Shown one piece after another: positions 9,466 through 19,601 of a stretch of 53,550 nt of DNA. Under the pieces are notes generated by a model. That model saw only the letters and a list, made by a program, of their open reading frames with translations. It made no database searches and was not told the origin of the DNA. Within the stretch, counting starts at the first letter, position 1. Every line of letters starts with the position of its first letter. The stretch is taken from contig JACVTC010000299.1 in the NCBI GenBank assembly GCA_016946835.1, positions 1 through 53,550 of the forward strand, in the 5' to 3' direction. This stretch comes from Neocallimastix lanati (nom. inval.). Its lineage: Eukaryota; Neocallimastigomycota; Neocallimastigomycetes; Neocallimastigales; Neocallimastigaceae. The position numbers were made by a program, and so were the translations under genes.

Positions 9466-11183
9466 TTAATACTTATAATAATAATGAATATAATAATGTT
9501 ATTCATAATGATAATGGCAATAATAATGACAGTGATAATGAAAGCAGTGACTCAGAAGAATACAATTTTGATGAAATAAATATTAATGATCTTAATTCTG
9601 TTTTGAAAAATTTAGAAATTAGTAAAATAAATCAGTCATCAAATCAAGAAGCAGATTATAAATATGATATTATTGATATTATTTATCAATGCATGGAAGA
9701 CTATGGTTCAATGGTAGTTGATAAAGCACGATTAATCACTATTAAAAATTATTATAGTAAATCATCTTTAACGTCTCAGATTATTTTTAACATATTTATT
9801 GTGTTATACTTAGGATATTTAGTATTTAGTGAAGATGTATGGTATAAATTTTCATATAGTCGTCATGGATGGGAAATCATAAGTGCTTATGATCTCGCCA
9901 AAGAAATCAATATGGGATTAGTAAATAAGCTTACCAAGTTGTGTAATGAATGCCATTTTAAATTGGAAAATTTACCTACGAAATTATTTTCCTTTATGAG
10001 TGGGCATTCGGTTACATTTAAAAATTTATATCAGTTAGAAACCTTCTTCTACTTGGACAATTTTATTTCTCGAATGGATAAAAGTAAAGTTTTAAGATTT
10101 GAAGATTGTGTTTATGATTTCACCATCAATAAACCACGACCAGGAATGCCAAAAGACTTTTGTCTTAAATCTACCAATTATAATTTTCACTCTGAAAATA
10201 AGAATAAAGTAAAAGAAGTGAAAGAATTTTTTGAAGATATTTTTGTCGACAAGGAATTGATACAGTATGTATTAAAAATTTTAGCTTCCACCCTTACTTA
10301 CGGTAATAAATTGCGTGCCATTGTATTTTTTATTGGATCGGGTAGAAACGGTAAGACTACGCTTACTAACATGTTACGTCTTTCACTAGGAGATTATGCT
10401 GCAACGCCAAATGTTTCTTTATTTTTAGGAAAATCGGTTAGTGCTGATAAACCAAGTCCACAAATGGTAGATCTTAATTGTGCAAGAGTGGCCATATGTG
10501 AAGAACCAGATGCTCGTAGTATTGCTATTACAGGTGATACTAAAGCTATAACCGGTAATGTAGGCTTTATTAAAACCCGAACCTTGTATAAGGATGTTCA
10601 AGCAGTATCTGTTGATTTACTACCCATTATTAATACAAATGACAAATTGACAATATCTAACTTAGATAATGCTTTGATTGATCGTATTCTTGTTATCCCT
10701 TTCACCCAACGATTCATAAATAAGATGAATATATCTGTCTTATCTTCAACTCAAAATATCAATAACCCTTCAATAAAAAGAGCTAATACAAGATGGCAAG
10801 GTTCTCGAGTTCAAGGTTATGCTGAAGCTTTAATTCATTTACTTATTGAAAATTATCAAGAGGATTACACCTCCCTAGAAATTCCTGAATCTGTGGTTAA
10901 TGCAACCAAAAGTTTTATTATGCGTAGTGACCATATTGCTAGATTTTTGGAAAAGAATATTGTTGATAAAAATGACAATCATGCTATTCCAATTGATGAA
11001 CTTTACACCGTTTATAAGAATTGGTTTAAGCAATACGTATCCACTCGTTCCGTATTTTATAGTTTGGAAGATTTTCGTATGGATTTAATTAAATATAGTA
11101 TTCGTATCAAAAATTTATCCTCAAATTCGGATTCGGATTCTAAAAAAACCGTTGAATCCATTATTGGATACAGATTTATTTAA
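9210..11183 (+). CDS. D5-type SF3 helicase (primase-helicase family)
   Basis: This 657-residue replication helicase has the SF3 ATPase core. Walker A GSGRNGKTT is at about residues 376-384, Walker B with RVAICEEPD at about 425-433, and motif C IINTND at about 472-477. An Arg-containing segment (DNALIDRILVIPF) follows. Upstream of the core (about 295-330) is the segment typical of D5 N-terminal domains that ends in a VYDF-x-N pattern. In NCLDVs this family unwinds DNA at the fork and often carries an archaeo-eukaryotic primase domain at its N-terminus. Here the first 200 residues are low complexity (an Asn run at about 72-92, then acidic and Ser-rich), and I see no primase catalytic motif. The protein may be helicase only, with priming done elsewhere, or the primase domain may be too diverged to spot. 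Confidence 0.93.
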
Positions 11184-12023
11184 TTATATTAAAAATAAAA
11201 TAATGGATGATAATGTTAATTTCTTTCATTCCTTTAATATATATAATTTAAACTAATATTTGTATATATTTATTTTATATATAAAATTAACAAGGAAAAA
11301 AAATTATATTATTATATTGATATTTATTTATAATTTAAGAATATATATTGTTAAAAATTATTATTTTATTAATTATAATAAAAATAGTTTTAAAAAATTT
11401 AAAAAATTTATAATTGGTATAGCTATTTCATTAAAAATGGTAATATAAATATTTTATTTTATTTTATATAATGAAATATAATAATTTTATTCAATGATAT
11501 TTATTATTCTATTAAATGATATTTGTAAACTTGTTCTTTTCATTAAAAGTTTTTATTACTGAAAAAATTATTAAATTATTATATTTATATAATACAATTT
11601 TAATAGTATATTTAATTTTATTTATTTCTATTTCATATTATTTATATTAATATTAATATTGATTAAATCATTCATTTAATGTTTTACATCAAGTTTTACT
11701 GAGTTTATTTTTTAAAATTTTAAAAAAATATTAATTACTAAAATTACGTCTCAATAATAAAAATAAAGTAAAAATATTTAAATTCAAATTCATACACATT
11801 TAATTTTAATAAAATAAAAATTGATTTTAAAAATTATATTTATATAAGTAATGATATATATTATTCAACTATTTTTTTTTAAAAATTTTGTTTATTAATA
11901 TTTTTTTTAATTAATATAATATTATATAATAATTTTTTATTAATATTAAATTTATAAATGTATTTATAATTTTTTTTATAATTATTTAATTGAATTATAA
12001 TTTTTTTTTCTTTTTATATTATT
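11184..12023. other. Long AT-rich spacer between convergent genes
   Basis: These 840 bp separate the 3' ends of the helicase (plus) and RPB2 (minus). The content is A/T runs and short low-complexity open frames. I see no supported gene, RNA or repeat family. Confidence 0.5.
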
Positions 12024-15000
12024 TTATTCATAAATTGAAGCACGTACTCCAATTGAATCTAAATAAGAATTCATAATATTAAAACTATTTGAAACGTTTA
12101 AAATAGTAGTTGGTGTATTACAGCAAGTGCTTAAAGTATTTACAGAATGACATATTTCACAATATCGAATATCTATAGCATCGGTATTATTTTTAAACAT
12201 ATCTTGTATTATAGCATTAGTACCATGTGCTACTAAGGCATCCTTTTCCATTTCACCAATTCTTAATCCACCATTACGAGATTTTCCTTCAGTAGGTTGT
12301 TTACTAATAGAATTAACATTTCCTGTGGTACGATAAAACATTTTTTCTTGTACTTGATGTTGTAAAGCAGTATAGTAACAAACACCAACAAACGCATTTC
12401 CAATAGATTTACCGGAAATTGGATCAACCATCTCTTCTAAAATTGGAATATCACTTTCAAAGAATTTGGATTCAAACGAACGTAAATCTTCGCTTTCTAT
12501 AGAAGCATCAAAATACGTTCCAAATCTTTGTGGATCCATAATCATACATTTACCAACATACATTTCAATTAAATGACCTACTGTCATTCTTGAAGGAAAA
12601 GCATGTGGATTTACAATGATATCAGGAATTACACCATATTTTGTTCTTGGCATCATTTCTTCTAGTAATATCGAACCAATCACACCCTTCTGAGCATATC
12701 GACTTGCAAATTTATCACCTTGTTGCGGTTGATATAAATGTCGAACTTTTACACAGCAATAACATACATCATCCTCAATATATCTGGTACAATGATCCAC
12801 AATCACAGGTTTTCTGAAAATATTTTCTACATCAGTCACTTTATTTGAAATCACATCATATATACGAAATAGTGGTTCATTGACATTGTGAGGATTATAA
12901 GCAATTTTTGTATTTGGTTTTGGTAATCCATCTTTATAGTTTAAATTAATGTTGACTAATATTTCCCTTTTAATGTTATAGGATAAGTATTGATATCGAT
13001 ATTTAATATTATTAAATAATCCATCTTTAATGCTTTTATCATTAAATATTAAACTATCCTCTTGATTGTTGCCATATGCCATGATAGCCACAATGGCATT
13101 TCGACCTCCGAATCTGTGGTATGTATTTCCTGTAGTCACCAGAAGTGTATCATCACTTTCAATAGTAATATTTGACAAGTCAGCGAGACGGTTTCTAAAT
13201 TCATTATTATTTAAAGTTAAATTTTTATCAAATTTAATATTTTCCGAATTCTCTTCTTTCCCATCCATTATTTCGGGGTTATTTTCATGAACACTATTCT
13301 TACTTGAATTTTCTTCAATAGAATTATCCAAAAATTCTAAATTCGAAAATAATTCATTCATATTAATATTATCTTTATTGAGTAAAAAATCTAAGGACTT
13401 ATAATGACACAGTCTTCTTGATAAAATATATTCTAGCTTTGTCATACAAAATGGTCTTTGTGCATTAATTAGTCTTCTAGAATTATCATTGTATTTAAAG
13501 ATGGTGCTGTCATTCGACATACACTGCTTTGTCATTCCAGCTTGAAATGTGAGTCTTGGTACATGATTATTACCAGGAAATGGCGATAAAGCACTAATTA
13601 AACCAAAAATAAAATTTGGATCAAGTTCTTCGTATTGATAATTGATATTTATTTTATTTTCAGAAATTTCAACAAGTCTTATGCCAATTTCTTTTCCGTT
13701 TTTCTTTATTCTAATTGGTCGAAACATTCTTCCTTCATCCGTAAATAAATAATAACTGATGTTATCGAAAACACAACTTATATAAGGATATTTCAATTTT
13801 AATACTTTATAAGTATAGTCTACTAAATCGGTGGTAGTGAATCCGATAAAACGTGTATTCAATAATACTGGATATTTTTTTCCAGTTTTTAAAGTTTTTC
13901 TTTTTTCATTAGGACTATTAGAATTACTAGTGTCACTATCACAATAATCATCATCTCCATATTCAGAGTTACTTTGACTATTATCATTACTTTTATTTTC
14001 AGTGTTACTTTGACTATTATCATTACTTTTATTTTCAGTGTTACTTTGGCTATTATCATTAATATTTTCATCTGAATTACTATTACTATTATTGTCATCT
14101 TTTTTATCTTGAGTTGTAGCATCATATATTTCATTATACTTGAATAAAAAGGGTTCAAGAATTTTTTCATCAATAGTAAAATCTGGCCCCATTAATACAG
14201 ATAATCCAAAATATTTTACAAAGCCTACATCTTTGGATTCAGGAGTTTCAAATGGACAAAAATAACCGTAATCATAAGACATACGGAGTTGAGAATTATC
14301 ACTCTCTGTGTTGATGGGAATTTGAACTCTTCGTAAATGGGAAAGCTTATCGTAGTAAGAACGCTTACTTAACGTTTGCACAGAAATAGCTTCATATTCT
14401 CGGAAATAAGAACGAACTTTTCCAGATTTTACATTTCCGTACAATTTTATATTTAAATTTCTAATGAACTTATCCAGTGGTAATTTTTTATTTTCCAAAG
14501 TAAAATATTTTATGCTACGATATAAGGAATAAGGAAAGGTATCAATACGACTGTTATAATATTGAACATTTCCTTCATTATGGAATAATGATCTTGCCAT
14601 TGCCAAATAAGTATAGAATTTAGTAGTTTTATCATCATATGACGAATCGTTTGATGATGATTCATTACAATGTAAGTAGTCTGGAGTAAAGTAGCTATCG
14701 ATCATTCTATCGACCATGGATAATATTTTATTATGACTTTCGGAACGACGAGCTATAATAGATTGTAATGTTTCTTCAGGAAATGAATCCGGAATAATAA
14801 TATTAATATCTTTAGGTAAATTTTCACCAATCACCACCGATACGATTATATTTTTAATTTCATCCAAGGAAAGCGAAGGATTCAAATGATGAAGAATATA
14901 CACCAATGATATACTTTGTCTTTCATGCGACTTAATTCCTTTAATACGTAACTCTTGGAAAAATAATGAATAATAAACTCTAATATCTAATAAGGTATAT

Positions 15001-15593
15001 CTTTTCATATTGCTTAATTTTTTTTCTCGACTTTTATTTGAAAATCTATAATGGATATCAATATTAGTGTATTCATTGTTTAAATCCACATAATTTTCAT
15101 TCCCTAAATTATGGTAATCTAATTTAACCTTTTCACTTTTTTCTTTACTTCTTGTAGATTGCTTTAACATAATCTTTTTTAAATATACAATGTAACTATA
15201 ATCGGTAAACATCTCCAGAGATTGAAATTTTCCCTTTTCATTACATTCCTTATACTCAATATGATCCTCCTTATAAACAAAAAAAGGAGTACAAAATATC
15301 TCTTGTGAAATAATCACTTTTTCAATCCCATCTACAACGAATATTCCGTCGATTGGTGCTGGTATTTTAATTTCATAATCATCATGAATTAATGATATAT
15401 AGTATGTCTTTTTCTCTACCATCAAATGATCATACTCTACCTCTGGAATAGAAATAGTTAAAGGATTTAATTTAGGTAGCTTTTTTTCTAAAAATACTTT
15501 AATATCATACAACTTTTTTATAAATAATTTATCTATATTAGCATAGACATTATATTGATTTATAAATTTTGCCAAATAATTATTCTCGCTCAT
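12024..15593 (-). CDS. RNA polymerase second-largest subunit (RPB2-like)
   Basis: This 1189-residue protein is full length. The fork region reads KLSHLRRV at about 416-423 and CPFETPES at 446-453, with Ser where cellular enzymes have Gly. The active-site regions are GGRNAIVAIMAYG with NNQEDS at 829-847, QQGDKFASRYAQKG at 957-970, a PDIIVNPHAFPSRMT segment near 990-1004, and GLRIGEMEKDALVAHG at 1110-1125. A zinc site of YCEICHS plus CC follows at about 1144-1158. Two low-complexity inserts lie outside the core. One at about 495-560 has three copies of a 12-residue Asn-Asp-Asn-Ser-Gln-Ser unit, and the other at about 755-800 is Asn/Glu-rich. It would pair with the two RPB1 halves. Its ATG (complement of 15591-15593) overlaps the ATG of the divergent glycosylase gene. 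Confidence 0.96.
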   Translation of the reverse strand: MSENNYLAKFINQYNVYANIDKLFIKKLYDIKVFLEKKLPKLNPLTISIPEVEYDHLMVEKKTYYISLIHDDYEIKIPAPIDGIFVVDGIEKVIISQEIFCTPFFVYKEDHIEYKECNEKGKFQSLEMFTDYSYIVYLKKIMLKQSTRSKEKSEKVKLDYHNLGNENYVDLNNEYTNIDIHYRFSNKSREKKLSNMKRYTLLDIRVYYSLFFQELRIKGIKSHERQSISLVYILHHLNPSLSLDEIKNIIVSVVIGENLPKDINIIIPDSFPEETLQSIIARRSESHNKILSMVDRMIDSYFTPDYLHCNESSSNDSSYDDKTTKFYTYLAMARSLFHNEGNVQYYNSRIDTFPYSLYRSIKYFTLENKKLPLDKFIRNLNIKLYGNVKSGKVRSYFREYEAISVQTLSKRSYYDKLSHLRRVQIPINTESDNSQLRMSYDYGYFCPFETPESKDVGFVKYFGLSVLMGPDFTIDEKILEPFLFKYNEIYDATTQDKKDDNNSNSNSDENINDNSQSNTENKSNDNSQSNTENKSNDNSQSNSEYGDDDYCDSDTSNSNSPNEKRKTLKTGKKYPVLLNTRFIGFTTTDLVDYTYKVLKLKYPYISCVFDNISYYLFTDEGRMFRPIRIKKNGKEIGIRLVEISENKININYQYEELDPNFIFGLISALSPFPGNNHVPRLTFQAGMTKQCMSNDSTIFKYNDNSRRLINAQRPFCMTKLEYILSRRLCHYKSLDFLLNKDNINMNELFSNLEFLDNSIEENSSKNSVHENNPEIMDGKEENSENIKFDKNLTLNNNEFRNRLADLSNITIESDDTLLVTTGNTYHRFGGRNAIVAIMAYGNNQEDSLIFNDKSIKDGLFNNIKYRYQYLSYNIKREILVNINLNYKDGLPKPNTKIAYNPHNVNEPLFRIYDVISNKVTDVENIFRKPVIVDHCTRYIEDDVCYCCVKVRHLYQPQQGDKFASRYAQKGVIGSILLEEMMPRTKYGVIPDIIVNPHAFPSRMTVGHLIEMYVGKCMIMDPQRFGTYFDASIESEDLRSFESKFFESDIPILEEMVDPISGKSIGNAFVGVCYYTALQHQVQEKMFYRTTGNVNSISKQPTEGKSRNGGLRIGEMEKDALVAHGTNAIIQDMFKNNTDAIDIRYCEICHSVNTLSTCCNTPTTILNVSNSFNIMNSYLDSIGVRASIYE
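13955..14065 (-). repeat. 36-bp tandem repeat inside the RPB2 gene
   Basis: Three nearly identical 36-bp units encode a 12-residue Asn/Ser/Lys-rich repeat in a non-conserved loop of RPB2. The frame is kept. Confidence 0.8.
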
Positions 15594-15594
15594 G
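15591..15594. other. CATG shared start site of RPB2 and glycosylase genes
   Basis: The four bases CATG contain the ATG of the glycosylase gene on the plus strand (15592-15594) and, on the complement, the ATG of RPB2 (15593-15591). There is no intergenic space, so each gene's promoter and leader must lie inside the other's coding sequence. A nearby second ATG at 15597 is out of frame for the glycosylase. Confidence 0.8.
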
Positions 15595-16209
15595 TCATGG
15601 AATGATTTCTTTATTAAAAATTCAAAATTAATTAATCATATATTAAATCAGTTGAAAACAACGTATTACACACCACCTTTGGAACATATATTTGCTATTT
15701 TTAAGTATATACCATTGGAGAAAGTTAAAGTGGTGATGATTGGTGATGAACCCTACCAAAAATCATGTGATAGAAGCGATATTGCATTTGCAACACGAAA
15801 TTCCACTCCTCCTCTTCTATTGAAGCGTATATTTCAAAATATGGAAAGTACGGTAACTTCTTTTAAACGACCAATAGATTACCATTTAGATCAATGGCTT
15901 AAAAATGGAATATTTTTATGCAATTTTTGTTTTACCCGTCCTGTAGTCGATACTATTCCTTTTCATTATTACCTTCTATGGGAACCGTTCATTAACAATT
16001 TAGTACAATATATCTCTAATCATCATTCTGTGGTTTTCTTATTATTTGGCTCCAAAGCTATTTCTTTACGTAAATCAATTAATGAAACAAAATCTTCGGT
16101 AGTCGAAGTTCCTCATCCAATCAATGAATATACTAAATTTAAAAATTCAAAATGCTTCATTAAAGCAAGAGAACTTGCTGGTGAAATTGGTTTTACTTTT
16201 GAATGGTAA
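15592..16209 (+). CDS. Divergent uracil-DNA glycosylase-like protein
   Basis: This 205-residue protein has the family 1 uracil-DNA glycosylase layout. A loop aligned with the GQDPYH motif reads GDEPYQ at 51-56. An uracil-pocket Phe follows in DIAFAT at 63-68. The base-recognition Asn is in GIFLCNFCF at 106-114. The late His loop reads VPHPIN at 173-178, ending with a Trp. The usual catalytic Asp of the first motif is replaced by Glu, and its final His by Gln. The His of the last motif is kept, but its Ser is changed. The protein may have weak or no glycosylase activity. In poxviruses the homologue D4 also acts as a polymerase processivity partner, which would fit a core gene beside replication genes; that role is inference. 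Its start codon overlaps that of RPB2. Confidence 0.8.
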   Translation: MSWNDFFIKNSKLINHILNQLKTTYYTPPLEHIFAIFKYIPLEKVKVVMIGDEPYQKSCDRSDIAFATRNSTPPLLLKRIFQNMESTVTSFKRPIDYHLDQWLKNGIFLCNFCFTRPVVDTIPFHYYLLWEPFINNLVQYISNHHSVVFLLFGSKAISLRKSINETKSSVVEVPHPINEYTKFKNSKCFIKARELAGEIGFTFEW

Positions 16210-16772
16210 AACAGTAAAAATATTTGTATATATTTTTTTTAATTTATTAATAATATTTTATAAATAATATGTATAAAAATTATAAAATAATTAATAATAA
16301 ATTTAATAATAAAAATATTTTTTTTAAAAACCAAAAACCAAAAATCAAAAAAAAAATATTTATATATATATTTATAAATGTTAAAGAAAATTTTATGTTA
16401 ATAATTTTTTAAAATTTTAAAATAACCAAATAAAAAATTATAAAATTTTATATATTTATATTTTTTTATTATAACTTAAAAATATTAAAAATTTTTTTAT
16501 AATCATAAAATAAAGGTATAATATATAAGTCATACATTTATAAATTGATATTTCTATATTTCATATTTATTTAATTAAAAAATAGAAAATAAAAATATTT
16601 ATTTATTCATAATATTAAACATTTATTTATATATTCGTAAATTGTGTATTCTTAAATTTTTTATAAATTTATTTTATAAAAATAAATATTTTTTAAATAA
16701 AATAGTAATGGAAATTATTTATACTTTATATATACGAATATTAAGTATTTAAATTTATAAAAAAAAATTATT
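16210..16772. other. AT-rich spacer
   Basis: No gene is seen between the glycosylase and the capping enzyme. A short ACCAAAA/ATCAAAA repeat lies at about 16327-16355. The leader before the ATG at 16773 is A-rich. Nothing else stands out. Confidence 0.5.
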
Positions 16773-19601
16773 ATGAATTCATTTATACCATCTAATAATT
16801 ATTCGTCATTAGAAAAACAAAAGAGTTTATTTGATATTTTAGAATATATATATGAACAAATAAACATTATTAAAAGTAATTCTTTTTTCAACGATAAAAT
16901 TTGTAGTTTTGAATTAGAATTTAGACTTCGTAGAAAATATATGAATATAGATTTAAAAGATTTTCTTAATGATAATTCTTGTCAATATTCTGAATTTTCT
17001 TACAATGAAAATTCAAAAACACGATATAGAATAATATGTAATTCAACTTATCCATGTACTGAAAATGGGAACGAAAACGAAACGAGAATAACTCCAACTC
17101 CACAAATTGAGTTCCAGTTTATGGATATTTCTAAATTTTTAAATTATTTAGAAATCAATAAAGACCAAGAAATTACAGAAACCCTAAATAATCATATGGA
17201 ATATACTAAAAAAATTACCATGATGACATTTTATTATTTTATATTTAAAATTAATCTTAGTATCGAAGTATTGTTAGATTCATCACAAATTAAAAGGTAT
17301 TTAAGAATTGAAGACAAAAGTAAAATTGAAAGTAAAAGCATAATTAAAAGTGGAAATAGTAAAAATATTAAAATAGAAATATTAAATCAAAGTAATTATA
17401 AATATGAAAATATTACCAATAAAAATGATAACAACAATAATGACAGTATATTCAATAAAGAGAGTGTATTCAATAATGACAGTATTATCAATAAAAACAG
17501 TGTATTCAATAATGACAGTATTATCAATAATGACAATAATTTAAAAACAGAAAGCAAGTACATTGAAAAGAATAAATCAGAAAAAGAGATCACAGAATAT
17601 ACAATATATAAAGAAATGAACGATATAGATGCAAAATTTTCATTATCTATTTTAAAATATATTACACCTATTACTAAGAAAAGACGATCTTTTATGATGA
17701 AAAATGGTGCTCGTATTGATATGACAGTTTTTGATGATAAGAATCAATTAGAAATTGAATTTATGAATAATACTTATCTTGAAAAAGATAATATTATGAA
17801 TATGATTCATTCGATTATGGTATCGTTAGATTGCTCAAATTTCATTCTGGATTATTTATTTTTTTTGATGCCAAATTATGAATTTCAGAAACCAATTACT
17901 CCATCGTTAGATATTTTATATAAAGAAGCAAAAAATTTAATAAACGATACATTTTATGTAGCGGCTAAAACGGATGGATTTCGTCGATTAATAATCATAA
18001 TAAATAATTTGATGTTTAGTATTTCAGAAAACTTTCGTGTAGAATATATTTGTCAAACAAAGGCCGATTTTCATATGGTATTAGATTGTGAATACCTCGA
18101 TGGTAAATTCATTCCGTTTGACTTAATTTATTATAATGATGAAGATTTGAGACATAAATCTTATTCCGATAGAATAAATATTATGAACGCTATTAACTTT
18201 GAAGAATTCAATAACAAAATAATAAAAAAAAATATTACTAAATGTTCCTCTTTTTCGGAATTACAAAATTTCATAATTTCGTTTAATAAATTTGACAATC
18301 CATCTATACCAAATGACGGTATCATTATTACAAATGGACGATCATCCTATTACGACAATATAAAAGTTTATAAAATTAAAACTAGAAATACAGTAGATCT
18401 ACGATTTAATGGAAGATACTTTTATTCTCGAGATCATTTAATTAAAAAATCAACAGTAAATTTACCATTTTCAGAATATAAAGAAGTGTGCCTACGCTAT
18501 CATCAACATAAAAAATATTATTCAACAAAAAATATGAAAGATGTTCCAAATTATAAAAATAATAATAGAAATAATAATAAAAATAATAATAACAAAAATA
18601 ATACAGAAATAATAGATAATAAATTTTATTGTTATTATTATCGTAAACAAGTAGAAATGATTAATGATGTACCAACTAAAACACGTGTTGTTACTTATCA
18701 TTTAGTCAGAGAAAAAAAAGTCCCATTCATTGTGGAAATTAATTTAGACAACAATTCATTCGTTAAAGAGCGGAAAGACAAATATACTTCTAATAGCATA
18801 AATACCTTTAATAGTATACTAATTGCTTCCTACCAAAAAGTAAATCTTGAAATATTTACACCTTCTTCAACTGTTTTAATGCGTAAATATCACAACATCA
18901 TTAAGCAAAATATTCTTCATAAATACAAAGGTAATCTATTAGATATAGGAACAGGAAATGGTGGTGATCTTCACAAGTGGAAAAATTTCCGCAAAATTGT
19001 TTGTGTCGAACCTGACCATGAAAAAATAAAAGTTTTGAAAGAACGTGTTTCTAAATCTGAAATTCGTAATCGTATCTCAATACTTCAAAATACCATCCAG
19101 AATGTAGAATTAAAAGATATTTATGATGTTGCTACTTGCTTTTTCGCTCTAAATGATTTCACCTACACTAATATTTCTAGAATGCTCAGTAATATATCTA
19201 AAAATATAAATGGAATTTTTTGCTTAATATTTTTTGATAATAATTTATTTTCAGACGATATTGATTCATCCTCCATCACTTATAAACAATGTATCCAAAC
19301 AGAAATTAACCAATTTAAGGATATAATAGATAGGACTTCTTACATTTATTTATTAAGTTCACTTAGATATGCTCATTCAGAATGTGATAATATTATGTAT
19401 ATCAATATTACAGATTCTTATGTCATTAATCATTATGAATGCGCTATTAATAGTATACGAGTTAAAGAAATATTTGTAAAATACGGATTTAAAATTTTAA
19501 ATGAATATAATGTTGATCTTTTTCCGTTCCTTGATAAGTCACAAATTTCATATACATCAAATATCAAAGTTATTGAATTTTCAAATAATAACGAATTTTA
19601 A
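16773..19601 (+). CDS. Three-domain mRNA capping enzyme (triphosphatase, guanylyltransferase, methyltransferase)
   Basis: This 942-residue protein would add and methylate the 5' cap of viral mRNA. The N-terminal domain shows the two Glu-rich strands of a tunnel-type RNA triphosphatase (FELEFRL at about 46-52 and LEIEF at 326-330). The guanylyltransferase has the nucleotidyl-lysine motif KTDGFRR at 399-405 and a DCEYLDG segment near 438. Further on are NDGIIITNG at about 514-522 and KIKTRNTVDL near 535-544. A Lys-Asp-Lys-Tyr-Thr-Ser segment near 668-673 resembles motif VI. The methyltransferase has its SAM-binding loop at LLDIGTGNGGDLHKW (722-736). The order matches the ASFV NP868R and large poxvirus D1 type enzymes. 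A repeat-rich Asn/Ser insert (about 195-270) splits the triphosphatase, and an Asn/Lys run (about 595-610) lies near the end of the guanylyltransferase. No separate poxvirus D12-type stimulatory subunit is seen. Confidence 0.95.
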   Translation: MNSFIPSNNYSSLEKQKSLFDILEYIYEQINIIKSNSFFNDKICSFELEFRLRRKYMNIDLKDFLNDNSCQYSEFSYNENSKTRYRIICNSTYPCTENGNENETRITPTPQIEFQFMDISKFLNYLEINKDQEITETLNNHMEYTKKITMMTFYYFIFKINLSIEVLLDSSQIKRYLRIEDKSKIESKSIIKSGNSKNIKIEILNQSNYKYENITNKNDNNNNDSIFNKESVFNNDSIINKNSVFNNDSIINNDNNLKTESKYIEKNKSEKEITEYTIYKEMNDIDAKFSLSILKYITPITKKRRSFMMKNGARIDMTVFDDKNQLEIEFMNNTYLEKDNIMNMIHSIMVSLDCSNFILDYLFFLMPNYEFQKPITPSLDILYKEAKNLINDTFYVAAKTDGFRRLIIIINNLMFSISENFRVEYICQTKADFHMVLDCEYLDGKFIPFDLIYYNDEDLRHKSYSDRINIMNAINFEEFNNKIIKKNITKCSSFSELQNFIISFNKFDNPSIPNDGIIITNGRSSYYDNIKVYKIKTRNTVDLRFNGRYFYSRDHLIKKSTVNLPFSEYKEVCLRYHQHKKYYSTKNMKDVPNYKNNNRNNNKNNNNKNNTEIIDNKFYCYYYRKQVEMINDVPTKTRVVTYHLVREKKVPFIVEINLDNNSFVKERKDKYTSNSINTFNSILIASYQKVNLEIFTPSSTVLMRKYHNIIKQNILHKYKGNLLDIGTGNGGDLHKWKNFRKIVCVEPDHEKIKVLKERVSKSEIRNRISILQNTIQNVELKDIYDVATCFFALNDFTYTNISRMLSNISKNINGIFCLIFFDNNLFSDDIDSSSITYKQCIQTEINQFKDIIDRTSYIYLLSSLRYAHSECDNIMYINITDSYVINHYECAINSIRVKEIFVKYGFKILNEYNVDLFPFLDKSQISYTSNIKVIEFSNNNEF
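17425..17545 (+). repeat. Tandem repeat inside the capping enzyme gene
   Basis: Units coding variants of Asn-Asp-Ser-Ile-Ile-Asn-Lys and Ser-Val-Phe-Asn-Asn-Asp alternate over about 120 bp (residues about 218-258). They fall in a loop between the two triphosphatase strands and keep the frame. Confidence 0.75.

Noticed and set aside
11260-11448. 62-residue ORF in the spacer after the helicase
   Set aside because: The composition is pure Ile/Lys/Tyr/Asn from A/T-rich DNA, and no motif is present.
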